Assembly (NCBI GenBank): GCA_028284445.1
Contig: JANQRS010000029.1
Span: 1 to 64,000, forward strand
DNA: 64,000 nucleotides
Origin: Calditrichia bacterium
Lineage (GTDB): Bacteria > Calditrichota > Calditrichia > RBG-13-44-9 > J075
Direction: 5' to 3'
Shown in pieces: positions 36,151 to 43,904 of the stretch (its first letter is position 1; every line of letters starts with the position of its first letter). Under the pieces are notes generated by a model. The model searched no databases. It had not been told where the DNA came from and saw nothing but the letters and a program-made list of their open reading frames with translations. The position numbers and the translations under genes were made by a program.

Positions 36151-36783
36151 TTATGTGCCGAAATAGCGATCACCGGCATCACCGAGGCCGGGAAGAATAT
36201 AGCCTTTTCCGTTGAGCTCGCGATCGAGCCCTGCTGTATAGATTTGAATTTCAGGGTGCGCGTTGAGCAAGGCTTCGATACCCTCCGGTGCAGAAAGAAC
36301 AGCCAGCATATTAATGCGTTTTACCCCCTTACTCTTGAGGGTCTCGGCAGCAGAAATTGCACTACCTCCGGTCGCCAGCATTGGATCGAGAAGAAAGACC
36401 TGTTGATGCCCCATTTCAGCCGGCAGTGACAGGTAGTAATCAACGGGTTGAAGGGTGCGTTCGTCTCGATACATACCAATCATGCCGACCCGGGCTTCTT
36501 TGCAAATCTTCACAATACCGTTCACCATCCCCAGGCCTGCCCGCAAAATCGGAACGAGCAGCGGATCATGCTTCAAGCGCCGGGCAGCAATGGTTTCCAG
36601 GGGCGTGGTCACTTCTTCCGGCACCGTGGCGAGGTTTCGGCTTGCTTCATAAAAGAGAAGTTGACTGATATCTTCCAACAATACCCTGAAATTGGAATGA
36701 GAGGTGGTTTCGTCACGCAATTGACTGATCTTATCTATCATCAGTGGGTGATCCGATACAAATAGATTGTCAGGCGTTGTCAT
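36151..36783 (-). CDS. upp: Uracil phosphoribosyltransferase
   Basis: 210 aa (E. coli Upp is 208). The start at 36783 has GGAGG 5 bases upstream and overlaps the stop of plsC by 14 bp; a start 12 bases earlier is less likely. The PRPP-binding loop is FLLDPMLATGGSA, and LVPILRAGLGM, YRDERTLQPV and a C-terminal PGLGDAGDRYFGT complete the family pattern. It converts uracil and PRPP to UMP for pyrimidine salvage. Leftward, translationally coupled to plsC. Confidence 0.96.
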   Translation of the reverse strand: MTTPDNLFVSDHPLMIDKISQLRDETTSHSNFRVLLEDISQLLFYEASRNLATVPEEVTTPLETIAARRLKHDPLLVPILRAGLGMVNGIVKICKEARVGMIGMYRDERTLQPVDYYLSLPAEMGHQQVFLLDPMLATGGSAISAAETLKSKGVKRINMLAVLSAPEGIEALLNAHPEIQIYTAGLDRELNGKGYILPGLGDAGDRYFGT

Positions 36784-37483
36784 AGAGGCCTCCACTGATG
36801 GTGTTATGAACGGTATTGATTAACTGATTGCGATCGCCAATATCATATTCGGCAACGTTAACCGGGGGATGAATGGTGACCGTTACTGTTCCCGGCTTTA
36901 CCAGGTATGTGTTTTTGGGCAGAATGGATCGAGTGCCGCTGACAGTTACCGGGAGTATCGGCAAATTGGTATTGATAGCTAGTACAAAAGGTCCTTTTTT
37001 GAATTCCAGCAGTTGCCCGTCGTCGCTGCGGGTGCCTTCAGGAAATGCCAGGATAGATAATTTCTCGTCCCGAATGATTTTCTCGGCTTGCTTAAGGCTG
37101 GCAACGGCACGACTGCGATTGCTTCGGTCAATTTCGATGATACCAATTGCGCGCATGCCCGGTCCGAAAAAAGGGATCTTGAATAGTTCTTTTTTTGCGA
37201 TGATGGACATGTGCAGCGGCATGTGTACAACCAGAACCGGAATGTCTGCATGGCTCTGATGATTGCTAACAAGGATATATGACTGGTCTTCCTCGATGTT
37301 TTCGAGGCCTTCCATTTTTACCTTAATCCCGGTAATTTTCAGGACGATGTTACACCAGGGACGCACAATATTGTCGAAACTCCAGCGCGAATAAGACTGG
37401 AACCAGCCGATGATAATGACGGCTGTTGCTGCAAGCGGCGTCGTTATGGCAAGATTGATATATAACAGCAAGGTGCGAAGCAT
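36770..37483 (-). CDS. plsC: 1-acyl-sn-glycerol-3-phosphate acyltransferase
   Basis: 237 aa. An N-terminal membrane helix (LLLYINLAITTPLAATAVIII) is followed by the acyltransferase blocks: NHQSHADIP (NHx4D catalytic motif), GMRAIGIIEIDRSNR, FPEGTRSDDG and PILPVTVSGT. It makes phosphatidic acid from lysophosphatidic acid at the inner membrane. Overlaps upp by 14 bp and lies 89 bp after serS, all leftward; the pairing with upp looks incidental. Confidence 0.93.
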   Translation of the reverse strand: MLRTLLLYINLAITTPLAATAVIIIGWFQSYSRWSFDNIVRPWCNIVLKITGIKVKMEGLENIEEDQSYILVSNHQSHADIPVLVVHMPLHMSIIAKKELFKIPFFGPGMRAIGIIEIDRSNRSRAVASLKQAEKIIRDEKLSILAFPEGTRSDDGQLLEFKKGPFVLAINTNLPILPVTVSGTRSILPKNTYLVKPGTVTVTIHPPVNVAEYDIGDRNQLINTVHNTISGGLYDNA

Positions 37484-37572
37484 GTTCCGATAATCCGATT
37501 TAGATCGTAATTCTGGTTATCCCAACCCCGATTGCTGAAACGTCCCGACAATCTACTGTATCTCCAAGAATT

Positions 37573-38850
37573 CTACAAGGGACGTGTAATCCTATCGCTG
37601 CCGAAGTAGGATTGCAGCGCCTTTGGTACGCGAACCGAGCCATCTTCCTGCTGATTGTTCTCAAGGAAGGAAACGATCAATCGGGAAGTTGCCAGACCGG
37701 AGCCATTCAAGGTATGCGGGAACTCTGGTTTTGATTTGGCATCGCGACGGAAGCGCAGATTCATGCGGCGTGCCTGGAAGTCCTCAAAATTGCTGCAGCT
37801 TGATGCTTCCAGCCATTTTTGCTCAGCAGGAGACCAGACTTCGATGTCATAGCATTTTGCCGCAGCGAAGGTGAGATCTCCACTGCACAACTCCAATACC
37901 CGATAAGGGACTTCCAACAGTTCCAGGATGCGCGTGGCATTTTTCAGCATCGCTTCATGTTCATCGTATGAGGTTTCCGGTGTAACAACCTTCACCATTT
38001 CAACTTTGTTGAACTGGTGCAAGCGCAGGAAGCCGCGGGTATCTTTGCCCCATGATCCCGCTTCGCGGCGGAAACAGGCGGAGTAGGCACAGTAATTGAT
38101 GGGGAGGTCATCCATCGCCAGTATGTCGCCGCGATGGATGTTGGTTACCGGCACTTCCGCGGTTGGAATCAGGAAGAGATCATCCAGGGCGGCATGATAC
38201 ATATCGTCTTCAAGTTTTGGTAGCTGAGCGGTACCGTATGCGGATTGGCGATTCACAACGAAAGGTGGAAACAGTTCCGTATATCCATGATCCTTCGTAT
38301 GTGTATCGAGCATAAAATTGATAAAGGCGCGTTCGAGCTTGGCGCCGGCACCTTTATAAACAGGGAAGCCCCGTCCGCTTATTTTGCTGCCCCATTCGAA
38401 ATTGAAGAGATCGAGACGATCGCCAATTTCGATGTGATCCGCTACCTTGAAATCGAATTCCGGTATGTCTCCCCAGCGTTTTACTTCCACATTATGAGTT
38501 TCATTGGGACCAATCGGAACGCTTGCATGCGGCAGATTCGGCAGTTTGTCCAGCTCTGTTTGCAGCGTGTCTGAAATTTGCTTGACGGCTTCATCGAGTT
38601 CTTTTGCTTGCTTGCTGATCTCGCGCGTTTTATCGATGACGGAGGACGCATCTTCACCGGCCCGCTTCAGGCGATTTACTTCTTCGGACAGTACTTTGCG
38701 CTCGTGTTTAAGTTGTTCGACTTCCTGTAGCTGGCTTCTACGCCGTTTGTCAAGCTCAAGAATCTGGCTGAGGTCTCCGCTCTCGCCTTTGTCTTTTAAT
38801 CTTTTGCTTACTTCGTCAGCGTTATCGCGAATGTATTTCAGGTCTAACAT
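37573..38850 (-). CDS. serS: Seryl-tRNA synthetase
   Basis: 425 aa, full length. The N-terminal coiled-coil arm (about 1-110, rich in Lys/Glu/Leu heptads) precedes the class II core: motif 1 region around FINFMLDTHTKDHGYTELFPPFVVN, TAEVPVTNIHRGDIL, motif 2 YSACFRREAGSWGKDTRGFLRLHQFNKVEM and motif 3 LNGSGLATSRLIVSFLEN. Charges tRNA-Ser. GGAG lies 12 bases before the ATG, a long spacer. Confidence 0.98.
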   Translation of the reverse strand: MLDLKYIRDNADEVSKRLKDKGESGDLSQILELDKRRRSQLQEVEQLKHERKVLSEEVNRLKRAGEDASSVIDKTREISKQAKELDEAVKQISDTLQTELDKLPNLPHASVPIGPNETHNVEVKRWGDIPEFDFKVADHIEIGDRLDLFNFEWGSKISGRGFPVYKGAGAKLERAFINFMLDTHTKDHGYTELFPPFVVNRQSAYGTAQLPKLEDDMYHAALDDLFLIPTAEVPVTNIHRGDILAMDDLPINYCAYSACFRREAGSWGKDTRGFLRLHQFNKVEMVKVVTPETSYDEHEAMLKNATRILELLEVPYRVLELCSGDLTFAAAKCYDIEVWSPAEQKWLEASSCSNFEDFQARRMNLRFRRDAKSKPEFPHTLNGSGLATSRLIVSFLENNQQEDGSVRVPKALQSYFGSDRITRPL

Positions 38851-39033
38851 GATGCGTATTTACTCCGTCTGCGTTGCAGTTTTGTGGTGTTTTCATCAAT
38901 CGTGAAAGCGAAAATAATCAATAAAACCGGGGATGGTTAGAATTTTCTAAAAAGGAAGGTAGCAAGATGCCGGACAGGTTACCATTCGCCTGGTGATCAT
39001 CGAATGTCATTCGTACGGCATGCTTGAACATAA

Positions 39034-39077
39034 AATCCCCCCTCTATCTCCGCCCGGAGGGAGATAGAGGGGGGATT
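39034..39077. repeat. Palindrome 3 of the C-rich hairpin family
   Basis: Perfect 18-bp outer stem (AATCCCCCCTCTATCTCC at 39034-39051 against 39060-39077) around an 8-base imperfect centre GCCCGGAG. Between serS and the following leftward gene. Confidence 0.93.
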
Positions 39078-39119
39078 ATCGCCTGAAATAGGCGTGTTAA
39101 ATAACAACGAGTAACTTAA

Positions 39120-39506
39120 CTAATACTCCAACTCTTTTGCCTGCTCGTAGAATTCGTAAAAACCAATGTCATTGAGTTGCGTTTCTATGCTGCTGGTAAG
39201 TTGACGAATTGTCAGGTGACGTACCCCAATCATCATGCTTTTGAACTCGCGAATAAATTGTTGAATCCATACCGCAAAGGCCAGTAGCTCGTGCTCAGTG
39301 AGCTGCTCTTTGGTGACCTTGAGGCCATCAACATCGAAATGAAAGGAAGCCAGGTTCTGAAAATAAGGTAATATCTTCCGATGGCTGAGCGATAGAACAT
39401 GATCGGTTTCCTGAGTGCCAATTAGCGGTGCAGCAAAGGCTCGGCAGTTCTCGAAAACCGTTGCAAGAATGTCGCTTTTGATTGCAGTTTCGGTAGAAGT
39501 TGTCAC
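39120..39506 (-). CDS. Small protein of unknown function next to the cNMP-binding regulator
   Basis: 128 aa, mainly alpha-helical, no membrane segment. The start is a GTG with GGAATAAG before it. No family recognised; features are ENCRAFAAPLIG, LSLSHRKILPYFQN and a C-terminal LNDIGFYEFYEQAKELEY. The same direction as the cNMP-PATAN-REC gene 120 bp upstream suggests a shared function, but palindrome 4 lies between them. Confidence 0.6.
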   Translation of the reverse strand: MTTSTETAIKSDILATVFENCRAFAAPLIGTQETDHVLSLSHRKILPYFQNLASFHFDVDGLKVTKEQLTEHELLAFAVWIQQFIREFKSMMIGVRHLTIRQLTSSIETQLNDIGFYEFYEQAKELEY

Positions 39507-39550
39507 GCTTATTCCATTGTTGATATGATCGATAAACTAAACTGGCGAAT

Positions 39551-39595
39551 AATCCCCCCCTCTGTCTCCCCCAAAGGGGAGACAGAGGGGGGATT
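39551..39595. repeat. Palindrome 4 of the C-rich hairpin family
   Basis: Arms AATCCCCCCCTCTGTCTCCC and the matching GGGGAGACAGAGGGGGGATT, with loop CAAA and one extra C bulged in the left arm. Between the cNMP-binding gene and the small gene downstream. Confidence 0.92.
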
Positions 39596-39626
39596 GCTAC
39601 CATAAGCTGAATTTGGCAAACGGCCA

Positions 39627-40709
39627 CTAGCTGTTAAACACACCTTCAACAATTCTCACGATTTCGCCTATTTCCGGTGAATTCGTGAAGTGAATGCCAT
39701 TTGCGCTGCCGGTCTTTCCGGCAAACTGCTCTTTATTTGAGGCTTCTGTAAGCAGCACGAATGGAATCTGGCTGACATCGCGCAGCTGATTAAAGAGGTC
39801 CACACCACCGGCGTCCGGTAGTTTGGTGTCAGCAATCATTATATGCGGATCCATCGCCTTGGCCATCGTTAGGGCCTTTGCGGCCGTTTCCACCGCATAC
39901 ACCTCGTAACCCATGCTATCAAAGGCGCGCTGCATCATTTTTTGCACAACCATGCTGTTATTAACAATGATGATGCGGCGAACTTCCGAGGGTGCTGCCT
40001 TCTCGTCGATATCATCCATGCGGATCGGACGCGGCTCAATAATGAATTCGCCGCTCTGCCAGTTCAGCATGGTATCAAGTGCCTGGTCTTCCGGCAGGCC
40101 GTCCAAAACGACCTTCTGCAACTCCCCTTTCTCGTAGAAAAATTGCCCTTCATCTGCATTATGAGTGACAACCACTTTTCCGTTTAAGGAATTGTTTTCA
40201 CAGAACTTCAAGACGTCGACCAGGGGCTTTTCAGCGAGATCTCCTTTGACTGACGGAGCAATCTCGGTAGGAGTTGCCGACTTAGCCGCTTTCTCGTTCG
40301 TCTCGCGCAAACGCTGACTCATGATTTTGCTCATGCTCAGCGTTATGGAGGGATATTGTTCAATAATTACATCAAAATCTGCTTTATGCAGGATAAACAT
40401 TTCTGAGGGTTCGGTCGTGACGACCGTCGCGGATCGCACTTCGCCGGTTAAAAGGGACATCTCTCCGAAATAGTCGCCACCGACAAGGTGGGCAATGACT
40501 TTTTCTTCTCCGCCTTCCGCGCTAATCACGATCTTCACTGTGCCGCTGATCATGATATACATTTTATCACCGGGATCGCCGATCTTGCAGATCGTTTCAT
40601 TGGCCTCGAAGGGCTTGAACTTCAGGCGTTCGATGATAAAACCGATACCGTCTTTGCTGAGGGTTTGGAAGAAGGGGACTTTCTTGAGAATTTCACTGAT
40701 CTGGAACAT
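39627..40709 (-). CDS. Cyclic-nucleotide-binding, DUF4388 (PATAN) and degenerate receiver protein
   Basis: 360 aa. AAGGAG stands 7 bases before the ATG at 40709. Domains: cNMP-binding (about 1-130; IGDPGDKMYIMISGTVKI and the phosphate cassette GEMSLLTGEVRSATVV, with Arg at the usual place), DUF4388/PATAN (about 155-235; GDLAEKPLVDVLKFCENNSLNGKVVV, FYEKGELQKV), then a receiver (about 245-360) where the acidic pair is replaced by Asn (IIIVNNSM) and the Lys region reads FTNSP, although the acceptor Asp is kept (IADTKLPD). So it may sense cAMP without phosphotransfer. Candidate effector of the cyclase at 6751. Confidence 0.9.
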   Translation of the reverse strand: MFQISEILKKVPFFQTLSKDGIGFIIERLKFKPFEANETICKIGDPGDKMYIMISGTVKIVISAEGGEEKVIAHLVGGDYFGEMSLLTGEVRSATVVTTEPSEMFILHKADFDVIIEQYPSITLSMSKIMSQRLRETNEKAAKSATPTEIAPSVKGDLAEKPLVDVLKFCENNSLNGKVVVTHNADEGQFFYEKGELQKVVLDGLPEDQALDTMLNWQSGEFIIEPRPIRMDDIDEKAAPSEVRRIIIVNNSMVVQKMMQRAFDSMGYEVYAVETAAKALTMAKAMDPHIMIADTKLPDAGGVDLFNQLRDVSQIPFVLLTEASNKEQFAGKTGSANGIHFTNSPEIGEIVRIVEGVFNS

Positions 40710-40719
40710 CAATCGCTCC

Positions 40720-40926
40720 TTAAAATCCGGATGAGTTAAAGTAAAATATAAAGTAGATCACGCAAAGTATTGCCACCAGCGTCCATAACAGGGAGCGATT
40801 ACTTTGACTGCGAACGTTGCGCTTAAACCTGATTTGTTTCCGCTCCGTCGGATCCGGCACTTCCGGTTTATAAAAACGCGGTGTGTATTGATAGGAACGA
40901 TGCTTGCGGCCAGGTCTTAAGAACAT
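40720..40926 (-). CDS. Small membrane protein
   Basis: 68 aa with a basic N-terminal half (YTPRFYKPEVPDPTERKQIRF) and one C-terminal membrane helix (LLWTLVAILCVIYFIFYF). Lies 10 bp before the cNMP-PATAN-REC gene in the same direction, so translational coupling and a shared function with that regulator are plausible. No family recognised. Confidence 0.65.
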   Translation of the reverse strand: MFLRPGRKHRSYQYTPRFYKPEVPDPTERKQIRFKRNVRSQSNRSLLWTLVAILCVIYFIFYFNSSGF

Positions 40927-40978
40927 TCTTACTCTCGGATGTTGTTATTTAATAATTTAAGAAATATTTATTGTTGTG

Positions 40979-41875
40979 TCAACCACGCGGATGAAAGCTC
41001 TTGTAGACCTCCTTGAGGTACTGTCGGGACACGTGGGTGTAGATCTGCGTCGTCGAAATATCCGAATGTCCGAGCATTTCCTGAACGGCACGAAGGTCTG
41101 CCCCGTTTTCAAGAAGATGAGTCGCAAAGGAATGCCGGAAAATATGTGGATAAACCCGTCGCAAGATGCCTGCTTCAACGACATTTTTACGGACAATCTT
41201 CCAGATACCCATCCGCGAAAAGGGTTCGCCGAAGCGATTGAGGAAAACCTCGCTTCCCCCGGCGCGTTCCCGAATCACCAGCGGCCGCCCGCGTGTCATA
41301 TACATCTTCAGCGCGTGCAACCCCTGTTCTCCTATCGGAACAAATCGCTCTTTATTGCCTTTCCCGATGATTCGAAGCACGTATTCGTCGAAGAACACAC
41401 ATTCGGTTTTTAGATTGATCAATTCACTGACGCGTAAACCGGCGCCGTAAAACGTCTCCAGCATGGCCCGATCGCGCATGCCTATCGGGGTTTCAGTATC
41501 CGGCACTTGCAGAATACGCTCAATCTCGTCGAGAGAGAGGATCTCCGGTAATTTCCGCGTCAATCTTGGCGTTTCCAGCACTTCGGTTGGATCAATAGCG
41601 GTGAAGTTCTCTAAAACCAAATACTTGTGAAAACCACGTATAGAGGAAAAATTTCGGGAGATACTGTTGGAAGAGAGGCCCAATTCGTTCAAAAGGGCGG
41701 TAAAATCCTGGATGACCAGCGGGGTAATCGCAGTGATCTTGGTGATATGGGCGCCGGCCAGAAATTCTACATAGCGTTTCAGGTCTATTCGGTATGAATC
41801 TATTGAATTATCGGAGAGGCTTCGTTCGATTGCCAGGTACGTCAGGTATGCGTCAAGTAAAGCCGGCCAATCCAT
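40979..41875 (-). CDS. xerD: Tyrosine recombinase XerC/XerD
   Basis: 298 aa, typical length. N-terminal SAM-like domain (FTALLNELGLSSNSISRNFSSIRGFHKYL), then the catalytic domain with GAGLRVSELINL (Arg), RIIGKGNKERFVPI (Lys), HIFRHSFATHLLENGADLRAVQEMLGH (His-x-x-Arg and His) and the nucleophile Tyr in TTQIYTHVS near residue 279. It resolves chromosome dimers at dif. Closest in form to XerD; the D/C assignment is uncertain. No mobile-element context. Confidence 0.93.
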   Translation of the reverse strand: MDWPALLDAYLTYLAIERSLSDNSIDSYRIDLKRYVEFLAGAHITKITAITPLVIQDFTALLNELGLSSNSISRNFSSIRGFHKYLVLENFTAIDPTEVLETPRLTRKLPEILSLDEIERILQVPDTETPIGMRDRAMLETFYGAGLRVSELINLKTECVFFDEYVLRIIGKGNKERFVPIGEQGLHALKMYMTRGRPLVIRERAGGSEVFLNRFGEPFSRMGIWKIVRKNVVEAGILRRVYPHIFRHSFATHLLENGADLRAVQEMLGHSDISTTQIYTHVSRQYLKEVYKSFHPRG

Positions 41876-41925
41876 GCGCGGATAATCCCGTTTAAGTCAA
41901 TAATAAAATGAATTTAGAGCTTGTA

Positions 41926-42117
41926 CTAGTCGCTTTCAAGAACTAAATTCGGATTTGCTGCCTGATGCGCCTGGAGTTTTGGGAGCTCGTACGCCCTTTC
42001 CAGTCCGGCATTATAAGCATTGTCTTTGGCGACAGCCGGCCGCTGTTCGCCGCAATAAGTCATGATAAGCAGCATAAATCCAATGACGATAAAGGATATC
42101 GGCAGGGAAGGTTTCAT
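41926..42117 (-). CDS. Small lipoprotein
   Basis: 63 aa from the ATG at 42117 (AGGAA upstream; the frame is open 14 codons further). A hydrophobic signal with a lipobox-like MTYC (FMLLIMTYCGEQ) and a short polar tail (AYNAGLERAYELPKLQAHQ). No family recognised. Leftward, 50 bp before xerD. Confidence 0.5.
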   Translation of the reverse strand: MKPSLPISFIVIGFMLLIMTYCGEQRPAVAKDNAYNAGLERAYELPKLQAHQAANPNLVLESD

Positions 42118-42285
42118 AATATGTTTCCTGGTATGATCGTCTGTTTGGGTGGCCAGCATTTAATATCCGTCAACCCGGCGCAGAATTCATATGACCGGTG
42201 TCACATTGAATATTGAAGCGTCGAGGCATTGTAGCATCGAAGCATTGAAAATGGTTGAATCGTTCAAGCGTTGTTGGTTGATTCC

Positions 42286-42383
42286 ATCACCGATCACCGA
42301 TCACCGATCACCGATCACCGATCACCGATCACCGATCACCGATCACCGATCACCGATCACCGATCACCGATCACCGATCACCG
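42286..42383. repeat. 7-bp tandem array (ATCACCG)14
   Basis: Exactly 14 perfect copies over 98 bp. Just upstream (42226-42275) are words such as GCATTG, AAGCATTG and GGTTGAATCGTTCAAGCG. In the gap between the small lipoprotein gene and the DNA methyltransferase gene; it ends 54 bp before the methyltransferase promoter. The unit also occurs in the triplicated repeat at 31718-32110 (GGTCACCGATCATCG). Confidence 0.97.
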
Positions 42384-42436
42384 TCTAAGTACATGATATT
42401 TCATCAATTGCCCGGTCTTCTTGCAAGGCCGGGACA

Positions 42437-42465
42437 TTGCAATTCTAATAAAAACTGCGTATAAT
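42437..42465 (+). promoter_or_regulatory. Sigma-70-type promoter, probably giving a leaderless mRNA
   Basis: TTGCAA at 42437-42442, a 17-base spacer, TATAAT at 42460-42465. The ATG of the methyltransferase (42472) begins 6 bases after the -10 box, where transcription should start; no Shine-Dalgarno sequence exists between them. Confidence 0.65.
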
Positions 42466-42471
42466 TGGGGC

Positions 42472-43737
42472 ATGATTCCCAAAGTTCTCTCAAACGACAC
42501 TCAGTTGTTCCAGCATCTGAAGCGCTTCTCGCTGCGGAAGAGCCATACCGCCAGCTTCCTCGAAGAGGATGTTCATGGGAAAACGGACATTCGTGCCGTC
42601 CGTATCGACGAGCAGTCGATTCATATGTTTATCAATGAATTCTGGACGGCAAAGCAGCGTCAGGCTTCCAGTCTACATGAAGTATCCTATCGTGCTTGCT
42701 TTAAGCCGCAACTGCCGCGCTTCTTTATCCAGCGAATGAGCAATCCGGGCGATACGATTTATGACCCATTTTCCGGCAGGGGCACAACTGCGGTTGAAGC
42801 AGCCTTGCTTGGCCGTCACGTTGTAGCGAATGATGTCAATCCCCTTAGCCGGGTACTGGCCAGACCTCGCTTAATGCCGCCCCAGCTTTCGGAAGTTGCG
42901 GACCGCCTGCGCCATATTGAGCTAAACGGCAAGCGCCGCGCGGATATTGATTTGTCAATGTTCTATCATATTGATACCGAGCGCGAACTGGTGGCCTTGC
43001 GCAAACATTTTCTACGCGACGAGAGTGACCACGTCGATGATTGGATTCGCATGGTCGCTACGAATCGGCTTACCGGCCATTCCCCGGGATTCTTTTCAGT
43101 TTATACACTACCACCCAATCAAGCGGTTTCACCGGCACGACAGATTAAGATTAACGAGAAGCGGCAGCAGGTGCCGCCGTATCGCGATACCCGCGCCCTA
43201 ATCTATAAGAAATCGCGCCAGCTTCTTTCAAAGCTGGATGCCCGCGACGTCAAGGCCTTAACAGCAGCCGGAAGGCATGCGGTGTTCCATACCGCTGAGG
43301 CCGATGCTACCTCTGCAATTCCCGATGAAAGCATCCAGTTAACGGTTACGTCACCTCCCTTCTTAAACGTGGTGCAATATGCCTCAGACAACTGGTTGCG
43401 CTGCTGGTTTAACGGATTCGACGCCGAGGAAATCGACAAGAAGATTACCACCACCAGTACCTTGACAACCTGGACCGAGGTAATGTCCGGCGTATTTCGG
43501 GAATTATTCCGAGTTACGCGCCGAGGTGGTTGGGTTGCTTTCGAGGTTGGTGAAGTACGAAAAGGCAAGATTAAGCTGGAACAGCACGTTGTTCCTATTG
43601 GTTGTGAAGCCGGTTTTCATTGCACCGGTATTCTGATTAATGAACAGGAATTTACAAAGACCGCCAATATCTGGGGGGTTAGTAACAATCAGGTTGGCAC
43701 CAATAGCAATCGCATCGTGATGTTCCGGAAGGAATAG
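42472..43737 (+). CDS. Orphan DNA methyltransferase (N4-cytosine/N6-adenine type)
   Basis: 421 aa. The start ATG is 6 bases after a near-consensus -10 box. Motif I/X region DPFSGRGTTAVEAALLG near residue 97 and the catalytic motif IV TSPPFLNVVQY near 292, with a target-recognition region rich in basic residues between them (KINEKRQQVPPYRDT). The TSPPF form is usual for N4-cytosine or some N6-adenine enzymes. No restriction nuclease or specificity gene is nearby, so an epigenetic or solitary role is inferred. A terminator follows at 43736. Confidence 0.9.
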   Translation: MIPKVLSNDTQLFQHLKRFSLRKSHTASFLEEDVHGKTDIRAVRIDEQSIHMFINEFWTAKQRQASSLHEVSYRACFKPQLPRFFIQRMSNPGDTIYDPFSGRGTTAVEAALLGRHVVANDVNPLSRVLARPRLMPPQLSEVADRLRHIELNGKRRADIDLSMFYHIDTERELVALRKHFLRDESDHVDDWIRMVATNRLTGHSPGFFSVYTLPPNQAVSPARQIKINEKRQQVPPYRDTRALIYKKSRQLLSKLDARDVKALTAAGRHAVFHTAEADATSAIPDESIQLTVTSPPFLNVVQYASDNWLRCWFNGFDAEEIDKKITTTSTLTTWTEVMSGVFRELFRVTRRGGWVAFEVGEVRKGKIKLEQHVVPIGCEAGFHCTGILINEQEFTKTANIWGVSNNQVGTNSNRIVMFRKE

Positions 43738-43764
43738 GCAGCTTGACTTAATCAGCTGCCTTTT
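43736..43764 (+). terminator. Rho-independent terminator after the methyltransferase gene
   Basis: AGGCAGCT, 10-base loop TGACTTAATC, AGCTGCCT, then TTT. The left arm starts at the stop codon. Confidence 0.8.
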
Positions 43765-43771
43765 GTTAATT

Positions 43772-43817
43772 TTATCCCCCCTATATGTCCCCCCGGGGGG
43801 ACATATAGGGGGGATAA
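43772..43817. repeat. Palindrome 5 of the C-rich hairpin family
   Basis: A perfect 46-bp palindrome (23 + 23, no spacer) centred at 43794/43795; arm core TATCCCCCCTATATGTCC. Between the methyltransferase terminator and the DPP IV gene. Confidence 0.96.
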
Positions 43818-43904
43818 CTTGATCGTTGCAAGTATTAACAGCAGCTTTATGCATCCCGCAAATCAAATTCACTACAATACATGCCGATAAGAATGGAGAT
43901 CACA

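Noticed and set aside
40979..41875. Xer recombinase as part of an integrative element
   Set aside because: Standard XerC/D length and housekeeping neighbours; no attachment repeats or cargo genes found.
42191..42388. 65-aa open frame reading repeated SPITDHR
   Set aside because: It is the translation of the heptamer array; 7-bp periodicity opens a frame by chance, and there is no ribosome site.
42472..43737. Restriction-modification system
   Set aside because: No nuclease or specificity gene within several kb; only a solitary methyltransferase is supported.
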